This document shows, in pieces, positions 47,280-57,074 of a DNA stretch of 64,000 nt. The stretch lies in assembly GCA_026400835.1 (NCBI GenBank), contig JAPLOA010000076.1:206465-270464 (forward strand), written 5' to 3'. The position numbers and the translations under genes were made by a program. The stretch is from Planctomycetales bacterium (GTDB lineage Bacteria > Planctomycetota > Planctomycetia > Planctomycetales > Planctomycetaceae). Position 1 is the first letter of the stretch. Each line of letters opens with the position of its first letter. The notes beneath the pieces were generated by a model, which worked only from the letters and a program-made list of their open reading frames with translations, made no database searches and had not been told where the DNA came from.

Positions 47280-47333
47280 CACGACAGCCCTGCTGATTCT
47301 GGCTCAAGCTCTTACCACAGCGACGAATAAACT

Positions 47334-50300
47334 ATGGACCTCATAAAATTCTCCATCGAGAACCCGGTGAAACTCACCGTCGGAGTGATTCTGTCGCTTC
47401 TGTTTGGTGTCATCGCGTATCTCGCAACGCCGGTCCAGCTGACGCCGGACGTTACCGAACCAGAGCTGACGATTACGACACTCTGGCCCGGTGCCAGTGC
47501 TCAGGAGGTGGAACGTGAGATCATTGATGAGCAGGAAGAACAGCTGAAGAGCGTGGAGGGAATGGACGAGTTCAAAAGCGAAAGCTCGGACTCAATGGGA
47601 ACCATCACCATGCGTTTCGCAGTCGGAACCGATATCGCCGATGCTCGTGCGAGAGTCGCCGAGAAGCTCAATCAGGTTCCCAATTACCCGGACGATGCTC
47701 GAGAGCCGGTGATCTCAACAGTCAATGCAAATGTCAACGCGATTGCCTGGTTTATTCTGAAGCCTGTCCCGCCCACTCGCGAAGATCTCAATAACCTGAT
47801 CGCTCAGGATCCCGCGTTGAAGGAACCGCTGGCCCCGTTGATGGAGGGCACGAAGCCAATCAATCTCCCCAAGCTGAATCTGTTGGCCGATCAGTATCCT
47901 GTACTGAAGACTTTCACGATGGGCCGCAACAATCCCGCGCTCATGCGAAAGTTTGCCGAAGAGTACATTGAAGCAGTCTTCGAGCGAGTCCCGGGCGTTG
48001 CCAACGGGAATGTGTTCGGCGGCCAGGAACAGGAGTTCCGCGTTGAAGTGAATCCAACTCGATTGGCAGCTTTTGGCGTGACCATCGATCAGCTCCGCAC
48101 GGCGTTGATTGCACAAAACCAGAATACGTCAGCCGGGGATATTCCCGAAGGTCGGCAGCGGAATGTCGTTCGAACACTCGGACAATTCCAGACGCCCGAA
48201 CAGGTCGAAGACACGATTATCGTTAACCGTGACAATTCACCTGTGCGAGTTCGTGACGTGGCAACAGTTGGCGTCGCCTACAAGAAACCTGACGGTGTCG
48301 TGCGCCAGATGGGGCTCAATGCCCTTGCCGTGAATGCTCAGCAGGCCCCGAACACAAACATCAAACAAGTCATGGGGCCGCCGCGCGAGGATCTGGACCT
48401 GAACAAAGACGGGGAGATCACTCTGCTTGAGCTCGGTGAGTGCACTCGAATCTACGGTAACAACCTCCGTATTGCCTGCGAGGAACTGAACCTTGGAATT
48501 CTGGCGACCAAGGGCCTGTATATGGAACAGGTCTACGATCAGACCTTGTACCTGGATTCGGCAACGGCCCTCGTTGAAAGCAATGTTTATTCCGGCGGAG
48601 CGCTCGCGGTCCTGATCCTGCTGCTGTTTCTGAAGAGCGTGCGTTCGGTAATCATTATCGGCCTGTCGATTCCGATCAGCGTGATCGCGACATTTATGTT
48701 CGTTAAGATTTTCGGAAGAAGCATCAATGTCATCAGTCTTGCCGGGATGGCGTTTGCTGTCGGAATGGTAGCCGACAATGCCATCACCGTTCTCGAAAAC
48801 ATTTATCGACACTTTCAGATGGGCAAGTCACCTCGCGAAGCCGCGTTGCAGGGAACTCAGGAAGTCTGGGGAGCGGTGCTTGCAGCCACATTGGCGATGA
48901 TCGTGGTGTTCGTTCCGGTGATCTTTGTCGAGGGTCAGGCCGGACAACTCTTTAGAGACATCTCGATTGCAATTGCATGCTCCGTGGGTATTTCAATGCT
49001 GGTGAGTGTCACCGTGATTCCTGCGGCGGCCTGCTGGCTCCTGAAGAATCAGAAATCTGCCAGCCTGGAATACGATACCAGCTATGGCTTCTCCGGACTG
49101 TTCGGACTTGTTCGAGTCAGCCACTGGATGAATGAACTATTCGCCGGCGCGATGCGCAGGATGATGTCGGCTCGCGGCAGTTGGTTCTGGCGGCTCCTGG
49201 TCGTGGTGCTGTTCTGTCTGGGATCAGTCTGGAGCAGCATCTTGTTGTGGCCGGATACCGAATATCTGCCAACAGGAAACCGCAATCTGATCATTGCGAT
49301 CCTGCTTCCGCCCCCGGGATACAACATCGACAAAATGATCGAACTGGGAGAAGGAATCGAACGACAGTTGACCCCTTATTGGGCAGAAGATGCTCCTCCG
49401 GGTTCACCACGAATTAATGACTTCTTTTTTGTGGCTCGGGGACGAATGTTGTTCCTCGGAGCAAAAGCTGTTGACGAACTTCGCGCGGCAGAACTGATTC
49501 CAATCCTTGCCAGGGCGGCCGGTTCACAGCCCGGGGTCATTCCCATCGTGAGTCAGTCAAGCCTTTTCGACAGCGGATTAAGCGGTGGACGAACTATCGA
49601 TATTGACATCACAGGCCCGGATCTGGAGGGACTGGTCGAGGAAGCACAGAAGGCCTTTGGGCTCTGCATGGCTCAGTTCCCAATGGATCAGGGAAATCAA
49701 TTACGTCCGATTCCGGGACTGGATCTGTCCAGCCCGGAAGTCCATATCATTCCAAAGCTGGAGAAGGCGGCTGAACTTGGAGTGACATCGCAATCCCTCG
49801 GTTACGGCGTCAATGCTCTCGTCGACGGTGCATTCGCGGGCGACTACTGGCATGAAGGTCGACGAATTGACCTCGTGATCTGTGGCGATGCAGATTACAC
49901 CAGCCATTCACATGACATAGAGAACCTTCCGATCCGAACGCCGTCCGGCGAAACAGTGCGACTGTCTTCAGTGGCTGACGTTGTGCTGAGCCGCGGTCCG
50001 GAACAGGTCAACCATATCGAACGATCACGTTCCATCACCATCCAGCTTAAGCCCGCCCCGGGAGTCCCGCTGGAAACGGCGATGAAAACGGTGGATGACA
50101 AAGTTCGCAGTGTGCTGATGCAGTCTCCGCGATTCCAGAGTGGGGTGTATCAGGTCCGGCTGGCCGGCACCGCAGATAAACTGGCAGATACATGGTATGA
50201 CCTCAAATGGAACCTTTTGCTTGCTCTGCTTTTGACATATCTGTTGATGGCTGCCCTGTTCGAGTCGTTTCTCTATCCGCTGGTGGTCATGATCAGCGTC

Positions 50301-50813
50301 GCTCTGGCACTTGTGGGAGGTCTTGGTGGCCTGAAGATTATGAATCAGTTTGTCTTCCAGCCTCTCGACATGCTCACCATGTTGGGATTTGTGATCCTGA
50401 TCGGAACGGTGGTTAACAATGCGATCCTGATCGTGCATCAGGGACTCAACTATATGCGAGAAGAGGGGATGAATTCGGTCGACGCCGTGTGCGAAACCGT
50501 GCGAACTCGTATGCGACCAATTCTGATGAGTACCCTTTCAACGGTGCTCGGAATGTTTCCTTTGGTTGTTCCACTTCCGGTATGGGCCGACGGCGCATGG
50601 GTATGGAGTGTCGGCGCCGGCAGCGAACTCTATCAGGGACTTGGGGCAGTAGTTCTTGGCGGAATGATCGTCTCCACGTTCTTCACACTCGTGCTGATTC
50701 CTGCAGGTTTCAGCCTCGTGATGGATGCAAAAGAAGCCATCGCAAGCCTACTCAGTCGCCAAAAACCAAAACCGACGACAATGAGCCCGAATGTCACCTC
50801 GCCTCAGGCGTGA
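47334..50813 (+). CDS. RND-family efflux pump with EF-hand-like loop
   Basis: This 1159-residue inner-membrane transporter of the AcrB/HAE type starts MDLIKFSIENPVKLTVGVILSLLFGVIAYL, with twelve predicted helices, two large periplasmic loops, and late motifs FVILIGTVVNNAILIVHQG and RPILMSTLSTVLGMFPL. It is about 110 residues longer than E. coli AcrB. In the transmembrane proton relay, the AcrB Asp-Asp pair is Asp481-Asn482 here (VGMVADNAI). The first periplasmic loop contains a 12-residue canonical EF-hand-like calcium loop DLNKDGEITLLE (355-366). It is coupled to the adaptor gene upstream. Substrate unknown. Confidence 0.94.
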   Translation: MDLIKFSIENPVKLTVGVILSLLFGVIAYLATPVQLTPDVTEPELTITTLWPGASAQEVEREIIDEQEEQLKSVEGMDEFKSESSDSMGTITMRFAVGTDIADARARVAEKLNQVPNYPDDAREPVISTVNANVNAIAWFILKPVPPTREDLNNLIAQDPALKEPLAPLMEGTKPINLPKLNLLADQYPVLKTFTMGRNNPALMRKFAEEYIEAVFERVPGVANGNVFGGQEQEFRVEVNPTRLAAFGVTIDQLRTALIAQNQNTSAGDIPEGRQRNVVRTLGQFQTPEQVEDTIIVNRDNSPVRVRDVATVGVAYKKPDGVVRQMGLNALAVNAQQAPNTNIKQVMGPPREDLDLNKDGEITLLELGECTRIYGNNLRIACEELNLGILATKGLYMEQVYDQTLYLDSATALVESNVYSGGALAVLILLLFLKSVRSVIIIGLSIPISVIATFMFVKIFGRSINVISLAGMAFAVGMVADNAITVLENIYRHFQMGKSPREAALQGTQEVWGAVLAATLAMIVVFVPVIFVEGQAGQLFRDISIAIACSVGISMLVSVTVIPAAACWLLKNQKSASLEYDTSYGFSGLFGLVRVSHWMNELFAGAMRRMMSARGSWFWRLLVVVLFCLGSVWSSILLWPDTEYLPTGNRNLIIAILLPPPGYNIDKMIELGEGIERQLTPYWAEDAPPGSPRINDFFFVARGRMLFLGAKAVDELRAAELIPILARAAGSQPGVIPIVSQSSLFDSGLSGGRTIDIDITGPDLEGLVEEAQKAFGLCMAQFPMDQGNQLRPIPGLDLSSPEVHIIPKLEKAAELGVTSQSLGYGVNALVDGAFAGDYWHEGRRIDLVICGDADYTSHSHDIENLPIRTPSGETVRLSSVADVVLSRGPEQVNHIERSRSITIQLKPAPGVPLETAMKTVDDKVRSVLMQSPRFQSGVYQVRLAGTADKLADTWYDLKWNLLLALLLTYLLMAALFESFLYPLVVMISVALALVGGLGGLKIMNQFVFQPLDMLTMLGFVILIGTVVNNAILIVHQGLNYMREEGMNSVDAVCETVRTRMRPILMSTLSTVLGMFPLVVPLPVWADGAWVWSVGAGSELYQGLGAVVLGGMIVSTFFTLVLIPAGFSLVMDAKEAIASLLSRQKPKPTTMSPNVTSPQA

Positions 50814-51400
50814 AGCGACACTGGAACACGCAATCAAGTAGTGATGCTGAGCATTACGGTTGGTGATTCCGGAAGCTGGTCCTCAGAAATCCGACCGGGA
50901 GGTTCGTGTTTAATGGGCGGCAGCAGTCCGTTGCTGCTGGACGATTCCTTCAAAGTCCTTCAAATCGACGTGCTGAAAGCCGACACTCTGGATCGTGCTT
51001 GAACAGGAAAGCGAATACTCGCCAATCGGCCAAATCGTCAAAGTGAGCAACTCCGGGGCAGCACGAGCGAAATCTCGGTGGCCCTTTTAAGTCTGGGTTC
51101 ACCGCACCCCCATGATTCACGGCACAGCGAGCCCCGAACAGCCTCGACTGGTCACGCGATCATTGGAAGGCGTCAGGATTCACGGATTTTGCTCTGAACT
51201 TTGATTCTTCGGCCGAAGAACCCCGATGAACCGCTTTTCCTGTCTGGCTCTTCCTTCTAGAATCGACCCTTCCGATTCATTCGCGGTGTTATGATTGCCT
51301 TACGAGCAGGCATCAGCGGCGAAGCCTGATTGGAAAATTCGGGGATTCCCCACCTTCGATACACCTATCGAACGTTTCACTGAATTGAAGGAAATCTGGA
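50814..51400. other. Intergenic region, nothing convincing
   Basis: This 587-base gap lies between the efflux pump gene and hpf. A small hairpin pairs CAGCAG (50921-50926) with CTGCTG (50934-50939) but has no T run. No gene, tRNA or repeat was recognised; the hpf promoter must be in the right half. Confidence 0.4.
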
Positions 51401-51745
51401 ATGCAGGTTGCTATCACCTGTCGACACGGCAGTATCCGACCGGAACTGCGAGAGCACATCACTCAAAAAGCGGAGAAACTTCTTCGCTACCTGAACACGG
51501 TCAGCGAAATCGACGTCACTCTGGAGTTTGAAGGCCCTCGGGTTGACGTGGAAATGCTGGTAGAAATAGATGGTTTCCACACCATTGTGGCCCATGTTGA
51601 AGGCGAAGACGCGAGTGCAACATTCGATAAATGCCTTCACAAGATGGAGCACCAGGTCCACAAGTACAAAGAGAAACACCGAGACCACAAGCATCAGCCT
51701 TCCATTAAAGACATGCCCACAAAAATGGACGATCCGATCACCTAA
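51401..51745 (+). CDS. hpf: Ribosome hibernation promoting factor (short HPF/RaiA)
   Basis: This 114-residue protein is a short-type hibernation factor (MQVAITCRHGSIRPELREHITQKAEKL, then EIDVTLEFEG and ATFDKCLHKMEHQVHKYKEK). It binds the 30S decoding region of idle ribosomes; short forms favour 100S dimers with RMF or act like YfiA alone. AAGGAAAT lies six bases before the ATG. It lies 260 bases upstream of ptsN, as hpf does in the rpoN-hpf-ptsN cluster of proteobacteria, though rpoN is not in this window. Confidence 0.94.
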   Translation: MQVAITCRHGSIRPELREHITQKAEKLLRYLNTVSEIDVTLEFEGPRVDVEMLVEIDGFHTIVAHVEGEDASATFDKCLHKMEHQVHKYKEKHRDHKHQPSIKDMPTKMDDPIT

Positions 51746-52005
51746 GCGCCGGTTTAAAAACTCAATCGCTGCTCAAGTGAACTGTGCCCTGTTCGCGTCT
51801 GGGAAGTCTGTGGGCCGAGAAAGAGTTCGGTGATGTTCAAAGCACATCAACGTCTATGACTTTCGGATGCCTGTGGGCTCAATGTCCCGATATACTGTTT
51901 ACTGTTCTGCACAGGTTAGGTTTGACACTGTTGGCAGAAGTCAAAGGACCTTTTTCTGGCGACCACTTCCTGGTTTCGCCTGCTTGTTAAGTTGAGAGAG
52001 TTGCA

Positions 52006-52482
52006 ATGAAATTGACTGAATTCGTTATTCGCGATGCCATTCTTCCGGATCTTAAATCATCTAAAAAAGAAGATGTGATACGGGAAATGGTGGCCAGCCT
52101 GAAGGCCACTGGGGCAATCAAGGCTGCTGAAGAAGAGGCCGTAATTGCGGCGATTCTGAAGCGCGAAGAGCTGGGATCTACTGGGATTGGTAATGGTGTT
52201 GCAGTCCCGCACACGAAGCACGCCTCGGTCGAAAAGCTGTCCGCAACAGTTGCGATCTCCCGAAATGGTGTCGACTTCGCGAGCCTTGACGGAGAAGACG
52301 TATTCATCCTGTTTTTGTTGGTTTCTCCGCCTGACCGCCCGGGCGATCACCTTCGTGGACTTGAAAACATCTCCCGCCACCTTCGCAGTCAGGACTTCTG
52401 CAACTTCCTGAAGCAGTCCATGACGACAGCGGATATCTGGGATCTGCTCGTGGAAGCAGATGATGGCGATCGAGATGCGTAA
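52006..52482 (+). CDS. ptsN: PTS IIA-Ntr-type protein
   Basis: This 158-residue EIIA of the fructose/nitrogen-regulatory type has the phosphorylated His at residue 69 in [13 protein letters not shown], and a C-terminal half ([28 protein letters not shown]) typical of PtsN. No IIB or IIC sugar-permease genes are adjacent, which supports a regulatory role in phosphate relay, potassium or nitrogen balance. ptsH and ptsI follow, so the full relay EI to HPr to EIIA-Ntr can be read from one cluster. A member with a sugar-related function is not excluded. Confidence 0.92.
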   Translation: MKLTEFVIRDAILPDLKSSKKEDVIREMVASLKATGAIKAAEEEAVIAAILKREELGSTGIGNGVAVPHTKHASVEKLSATVAISRNGVDFASLDGEDVFILFLLVSPPDRPGDHLRGLENISRHLRSQDFCNFLKQSMTTADIWDLLVEADDGDRDA

Positions 52483-52577
52483 GTTGAGTCTGCCCTGAAT
52501 CGTATGCACGAATTTCAGGCCAGAGTCATGGGCGTGGAGGCATTTCAGGAACTGCCACGCCCGGCGGAGGATTCAGT

Positions 52578-52874
52578 ATGCAATCGGAGGACGTCGTCCG
52601 ACGACAGGTCAAGGTTACGCCCGAGGATGGTCTGCACCTGCGTCCGATCACCCTGTTGGTGCGTTGCGCTACGACATTTTCTTCTTCAATCTCCCTCTTC
52701 TTTGACGGTCATCGGGCGGATGCGAAGTCAGCATTCGACCTGATGCTGATGGCCGTGCCCAGTGGTGCAATCCTGAACATGGAGGTCGCCGGGGCGGATG
52801 CGGAGGCGGCGGCGGATGCGATATGCCGCCTGTTCGAGGACGGCTTTTCCGTTCCGGGTACTGATCACCGCTGA
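52578..52874 (+). CDS. ptsH: HPr-family phosphocarrier protein
   Basis: This 98-residue protein has the HPr active-site block GLHLRP with the phosphorylated His at residue 20. Ser51 stands 31 residues later, the same spacing as His15/Ser46 in classical HPr, in a KSAFDL segment instead of KSIMG. The N terminus is extended by about five residues and the C terminus by a few more. GGAGG lies upstream of the ATG. It sits between ptsN and ptsI, and passes phosphate from EI to the IIA protein. The Ser51 site could be an HPr kinase target, but hprK is not seen. Confidence 0.9.
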   Translation: MQSEDVVRRQVKVTPEDGLHLRPITLLVRCATTFSSSISLFFDGHRADAKSAFDLMLMAVPSGAILNMEVAGADAEAAADAICRLFEDGFSVPGTDHR

Positions 52875-52985
52875 AGTGGCTAAGCCCAGGCGTAGTTGAT
52901 TGTCCTGCAAGTTTCCCGGGCCTAGACTACCGGGTGAACCTCGTCCGTTTGTGTCACGGCTATCAGAAAAGACTCGCCAGCGCCA

Positions 52986-54746
52986 ATGAAGGTTTTCTCG
53001 GGAATTGCGGTTTCGCCAGGAATGGTTTCCGGCCCAGCGTTAGTGCTGGGGTCCGAGAACTTCCGCATCCCGCGAAAGTTCGTCAGCAAAGACGCGATCG
53101 ATGCCGAACTCCAGCGATTTCATGTCGCGTTGGATCTGGTCTGCAAAGATATCAAAGGCAATGAGCAACTGGTTTCTTCCCAGCTTGGTGCTCAGTACGG
53201 CGCAATTTTTTCTGCACATTTACAGATGGCGCAGGACCCGCGGCTGATTCGCGAAGTTGAGTCGCTGATTCGCGACCAGTGCCGCTCCCCGGAATTTGCC
53301 GTCAGTCGAGTATTACGCAGTTACGCGGAACAACTTCAGAAAATGGGTGACCGCTATTTGTCAGAGCGTGCTCTCGACATCTTTGATCTGGAGAAACGAC
53401 TTCTCCGTAAACTCCTTGGCGAAAGTCGGGAAGAACTGAGCAACCTGACGGAACCAGTCATCATTCTGGCTCATGACCTGACGCCGGGAGAGACCGCAAC
53501 TCTCAACACGAAGTATGTGCTCGGCTTTGCCACCGAAGTGGGCGGTCACACTAGTCATACCGCGATCCTCGCTGGTGCTCTGGAGATTCCAGCGATCGTT
53601 GGATTGGGGCGATGCCTTGCTGAAATCTCCGGTGGAGAATCCGTTATTCTGGACGGTGATCATGGCCGTGTGATCATTGATCCTGACGACGAAACGCTTG
53701 CCAGAGTTCAGCATTCACAGGCACGCAGCCAGCGTGTTCGTGATCGACTTGGCGAAATGGGTTCACTGCCATCAGAAACACAGGATGGCCAACGCGTCAC
53801 AATCTGTGGCAATATCGAGTTTCCGGAAGAAGTTCGACAGTGCATCAAACGCGGCGCGGATGGTGTCGGGCTGTACCGAACCGAATTCTTGTTTCTCAGC
53901 GGAAATCGTGAACCGTCAGAATCAGACCACTACGAAGCCTACTGCCGCGTGGTCGAGGCTTGTGGCGATCTACCGGTCGTCATCAGAACGCTGGATATCG
54001 GGGCCGATAAGGTTCCGCAGTTAATGGCGGACCAGTTTGCCGAAAGCGCAAACCCGATGCTGGGACTGCGAAGTATTCGTCTGAGCCTGCGAAACACGCA
54101 GATGTTCAAGAGGCAACTTCGGGCCATCCTGCGAGCTTCGGTTCATGGCAATGTTCGCATCATGTTTCCCCTGGTCGCCACACTGCTGGAATTTCGGCAG
54201 GCGAAGATGATTCTGATGGACGTTATGGAGGATTTGGAGGACGAAGGAATCCCTTTTCAGCGCAACGTACCAATCGGAATGATGGTTGAGGTCCCGTCAG
54301 CCGTGATTCTGGCTGAAGAATTCGCAAGAGAAGTCGACTTCTTCTCGATTGGTACAAACGATTTGATTCAATACACTCTCGCGTGTGATCGTTCGGATCC
54401 GACGGTGGCGCACCTGTATCGTTCAGGCGACCCGTCAATCCTGCGACTCATCCAGATGGTGCTTCGCGCCGCGGAAAAGCATGGGAAACCAGTGACGGTC
54501 TGCGGGCAAATGAGTTCTGATCCGCGGTTCATTCCGCTGCTGCTGGGCATGGGTTTGAGAAGTCTGAGTGCAACGCCTCAGGCGATTCCTCGACTGAAGG
54601 AGGTCGTCAGAAACCTGTCCATCACAGAAGCCGAACGAATCTCGCAACATGCGTGTTCGCTGGATCTGGCTCGGGACGTTGAACATTATTTGCAGGGCGA
54701 GCTATCACGGCTGTGCCCTGATCTTGTTGATGAAGTTGGATTTTGA
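52986..54746 (+). CDS. ptsI: PTS enzyme I (PEP-protein phosphotransferase)
   Basis: This 586-residue cytoplasmic enzyme starts the PTS relay by moving phosphate from phosphoenolpyruvate to HPr. Motifs: start FSGIAVSPGMVSGPA, phospho-His191 in GGHTSHTAILAGALEIPAIVG, GADGVGLYRTEFLF, the PEP-binding GIMMVEVPSAV counterpart IGMMVEVPSAVILAEEFAREVDFFSIGTNDLIQY and active-site Cys506 in VCGQMSSDPRFIPLLLGMG. Length is typical of EI (about 575). No GAF domain is present at the N terminus, so it is a classical EI and not PtsP. The ribosome site is weak. Confidence 0.96.
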   Translation: MKVFSGIAVSPGMVSGPALVLGSENFRIPRKFVSKDAIDAELQRFHVALDLVCKDIKGNEQLVSSQLGAQYGAIFSAHLQMAQDPRLIREVESLIRDQCRSPEFAVSRVLRSYAEQLQKMGDRYLSERALDIFDLEKRLLRKLLGESREELSNLTEPVIILAHDLTPGETATLNTKYVLGFATEVGGHTSHTAILAGALEIPAIVGLGRCLAEISGGESVILDGDHGRVIIDPDDETLARVQHSQARSQRVRDRLGEMGSLPSETQDGQRVTICGNIEFPEEVRQCIKRGADGVGLYRTEFLFLSGNREPSESDHYEAYCRVVEACGDLPVVIRTLDIGADKVPQLMADQFAESANPMLGLRSIRLSLRNTQMFKRQLRAILRASVHGNVRIMFPLVATLLEFRQAKMILMDVMEDLEDEGIPFQRNVPIGMMVEVPSAVILAEEFAREVDFFSIGTNDLIQYTLACDRSDPTVAHLYRSGDPSILRLIQMVLRAAEKHGKPVTVCGQMSSDPRFIPLLLGMGLRSLSATPQAIPRLKEVVRNLSITEAERISQHACSLDLARDVEHYLQGELSRLCPDLVDEVGF

Positions 54747-55312
54747 TTTTCCGCCGGGTTCGTCCCGGCGGCAAGTAACATTCTGGTGGGTTGTCTCCGA
54801 CCAGTCGGACGGCTGTCAGCGAAAAAAGCAACAGTCCTCTGCCGATCGCCGGCAACATCGCCAATTCAAATTGATAAGTATTCGTGTTGGGCGACGTTCG
54901 CTCAACCATGAAGAAACGGAATGCCGGGTCGAACCGGCGAAAGAAATGATCATCGCGTCATGAACCAGTCGAAAGCGTCCACGACAATCCGAACGACGAG
55001 TCCCTCATTGGGCTTCCGTGTCGCCGTAATGTCGTCCGCTTCGCCTCTTCTGTTCCGTTCGCTTCCGACCACAAATGCACTCACAAGCAGTTTACGAACC
55101 ATGTCATGCAGCCCGCGATTAACGCCCGCTGCCACTGTCCCGCTTTGCGGCTCACGGATTGAACAGTACCGACCTCGCGTCATGCGATTTCCTGTCGGAA
55201 ATTCTTTCAATGGGGACATGCTTCGAATTCGCTTTCAGGACGCTGCTGCGATTCGGAAGAAGGAACCGGCCATGATGCAGACTGATCGTTCGTAAGAACG
55301 AAAGTTGTGACA
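54747..55312. other. Intergenic region between ptsI and rng
   Basis: This 566-base gap starts with a GC-rich hairpin at 54751-54771 (CCGCCGGG with CCCGGCGG, 5-base loop) directly after ptsI, without a T run on the plus strand. Two overlapping frames (54921-55295 plus, 54950-55219 minus) compete on opposite strands, and neither has recognised similarity. I see no reliable gene. Confidence 0.45.
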
Positions 55313-56884
55313 ATGAAAAAAGAGATGCTGATCAATGTCCTCCAGCCGGAGGAAAGCCGAATTGCCATCGTAGAAGATGGGATTCTGGAGGAGTTGTACG
55401 TAGAACGCAGCAGTGCAGAAAACTACGTCGGCAATATCTACAAGGGAAAAATCGTCAATATCGAGCCCAGCATTCAGGCGGCCTTTGTCGACTTTGGTGT
55501 GGGACGAAACGGTTTTCTTCATATTAGTGATGTCGAATACCAGTACTACAAACATCTGGTTAAGGACGAGCCGGAAGAAGAAGACGATCGCGAAGGCGGT
55601 CGCGGTGGTCGGCCTCCAAAGCATCTGAATGAACGTAATGCTCGCAACAAGCCGCCAATTCAGCGCGTCTTCCAGCGTGGCAGCGAAGTGCTGGTGCAGG
55701 TGATCAAAGAGGGAATTGGAAACAAAGGCCCGACGCTTTCCACTTATATCTCGATCCCGGGCCGATATCTGGTTTTGATGCCAGGCCTTCAGCGAGTTGG
55801 TGTCAGCCGCAAAATTGATGACGAGAAAACTCGTCGCCAGCTTCGTCAGACAATGAAGGCCATCCAGCCACCAAACGGCCTGGGCTTTATTATCCGCACC
55901 GCTGGTATCGACCGCGAAGAAGCAGATCTGCGACGCGACCTCAACTATCTGCTGCGGCTGTGGGAGACGATCGTCAAACGATTAAAGAATACTCCTGCAC
56001 CCGCCGGATTGTACGAAGAAAGCGACATGATCATTCGTACGATCCGCGATATCTACAACAATGAGATCGACTCCGTCCTGATCGACGAAGACGGCGCTTT
56101 TGAACGCGCTCGTGAGTTCATGAAAATCGTCATGCCAACTCACGTAAGTCGCGTGCAGCGTTACGAGGGCGGCGAACCTCTCTTCAATCAATACGGAATC
56201 GAAGAAGAGATCGCTCGCATTCAGGATCGCCACGTGCCTCTGCCCGGTGGTGGATCACTCGTGATTGATCAGACGGAAGCCCTTGTTGCCATTGACGTCA
56301 ATAGTGGAAGCTTCAGAGCCGATAACGACGCTGAAAAGAGTGCGTATCAGATGAACCTGAAGGCGGCCAATGCGATTGCTCGCCAGATTCGTCTGCGTGA
56401 CCTGGGCGGTGTCATCGTGAACGACTTTATCGACATGCGTGAAGAACGTCATCGTCGTGGAGTTGAGCGAGCTTTGCGTGATGCAGTCATGCGAGACCGA
56501 GCAAGAACGCGAGTGCTCCGGATCAGCCCGTTCGGACTGATTGAAATGACACGTCAGCGAATTCGACCTTCTCTGCGCCGCAGTGTGTACGAGAACTGTC
56601 CGGCCTGTAATGGCGTTGGTCAGGTGAAGACGGCTGAAAGCCTCTCGATTGAAGTCATGCGTCTTGTCATGTCTGCTTCAAGTCAGGAAAACGTCGTTAA
56701 GATTCAGATCGAAGTTCATGATCGCGTGGGCAATTATCTGAATAATCGCAAACGTAAGGAACTGATCCGGATTGAAGAAGAAAATGAAGTGGAGATTGTG
56801 ATCGTTGCGAAGTCAGATGTTTGTCTCGAACACATGACATTTCGCTGCGAAGATGTAAACGGCAAGGAACTGAATCCAAACTGA
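55313..56884 (+). CDS. rng: Ribonuclease E/G family endoribonuclease
   Basis: The protein has 523 residues from the ATG at 55313 (a GTG two codons earlier is possible). It has the S1 RNA-binding domain with NIYKGKIVNIEPSIQAAFVDFG, interrupted by an acidic/Arg-Gly loop (EEEDDREGGRGGRPPK). The catalytic aspartates are Asp328 (AIDVNSG) and Asp371 (VNDFIDM), 43 apart as in RNase E Asp303/Asp346. The zinc-link cysteines are Cys429 and Cys432 (CPAC), 58 after the second Asp as in RNase E. There is no C-terminal scaffold domain, so it is RNase G-like. It cleaves single-stranded AU-rich RNA in rRNA processing and mRNA decay. A strong intrinsic terminator ends the gene. Confidence 0.94.
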   Translation: MKKEMLINVLQPEESRIAIVEDGILEELYVERSSAENYVGNIYKGKIVNIEPSIQAAFVDFGVGRNGFLHISDVEYQYYKHLVKDEPEEEDDREGGRGGRPPKHLNERNARNKPPIQRVFQRGSEVLVQVIKEGIGNKGPTLSTYISIPGRYLVLMPGLQRVGVSRKIDDEKTRRQLRQTMKAIQPPNGLGFIIRTAGIDREEADLRRDLNYLLRLWETIVKRLKNTPAPAGLYEESDMIIRTIRDIYNNEIDSVLIDEDGAFERAREFMKIVMPTHVSRVQRYEGGEPLFNQYGIEEEIARIQDRHVPLPGGGSLVIDQTEALVAIDVNSGSFRADNDAEKSAYQMNLKAANAIARQIRLRDLGGVIVNDFIDMREERHRRGVERALRDAVMRDRARTRVLRISPFGLIEMTRQRIRPSLRRSVYENCPACNGVGQVKTAESLSIEVMRLVMSASSQENVVKIQIEVHDRVGNYLNNRKRKELIRIEEENEVEIVIVAKSDVCLEHMTFRCEDVNGKELNPN

Positions 56885-56915
56885 TTTCAGATCTGATGAA
56901 GACTCCGGAATTCTG

Positions 56916-56948
56916 AAGCCCGGCATTCGTTAATGCCGGGCTTTTTTT
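56916..56948 (+). terminator. Intrinsic terminator after rng
   Basis: AAGCCCGGCATT (56916-56927) pairs with AATGCCGGGCTT (56932-56943) around a CGTT loop, and a run of seven T follows from 56942. This is a textbook rho-independent terminator. Confidence 0.93.
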
Positions 56949-57074
56949 GCAACTGTATGCTTTACACACCTCGGGTATGTTTCGTCAACCGCATGGAAGT
57001 TGGTCGGTGATCGGGATGATTGCAACTGCGGGGCAACGGCACTGTCGGATAAAGAGTCCGGATTCATCGACTGT

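Noticed and set aside
54921..55295. Overlapping frames on both strands (also 54950-55219 minus)
   Set aside because: Each frame is the shadow of the other, with no ribosome site, signal peptide or known motif; the gap is more likely non-coding.
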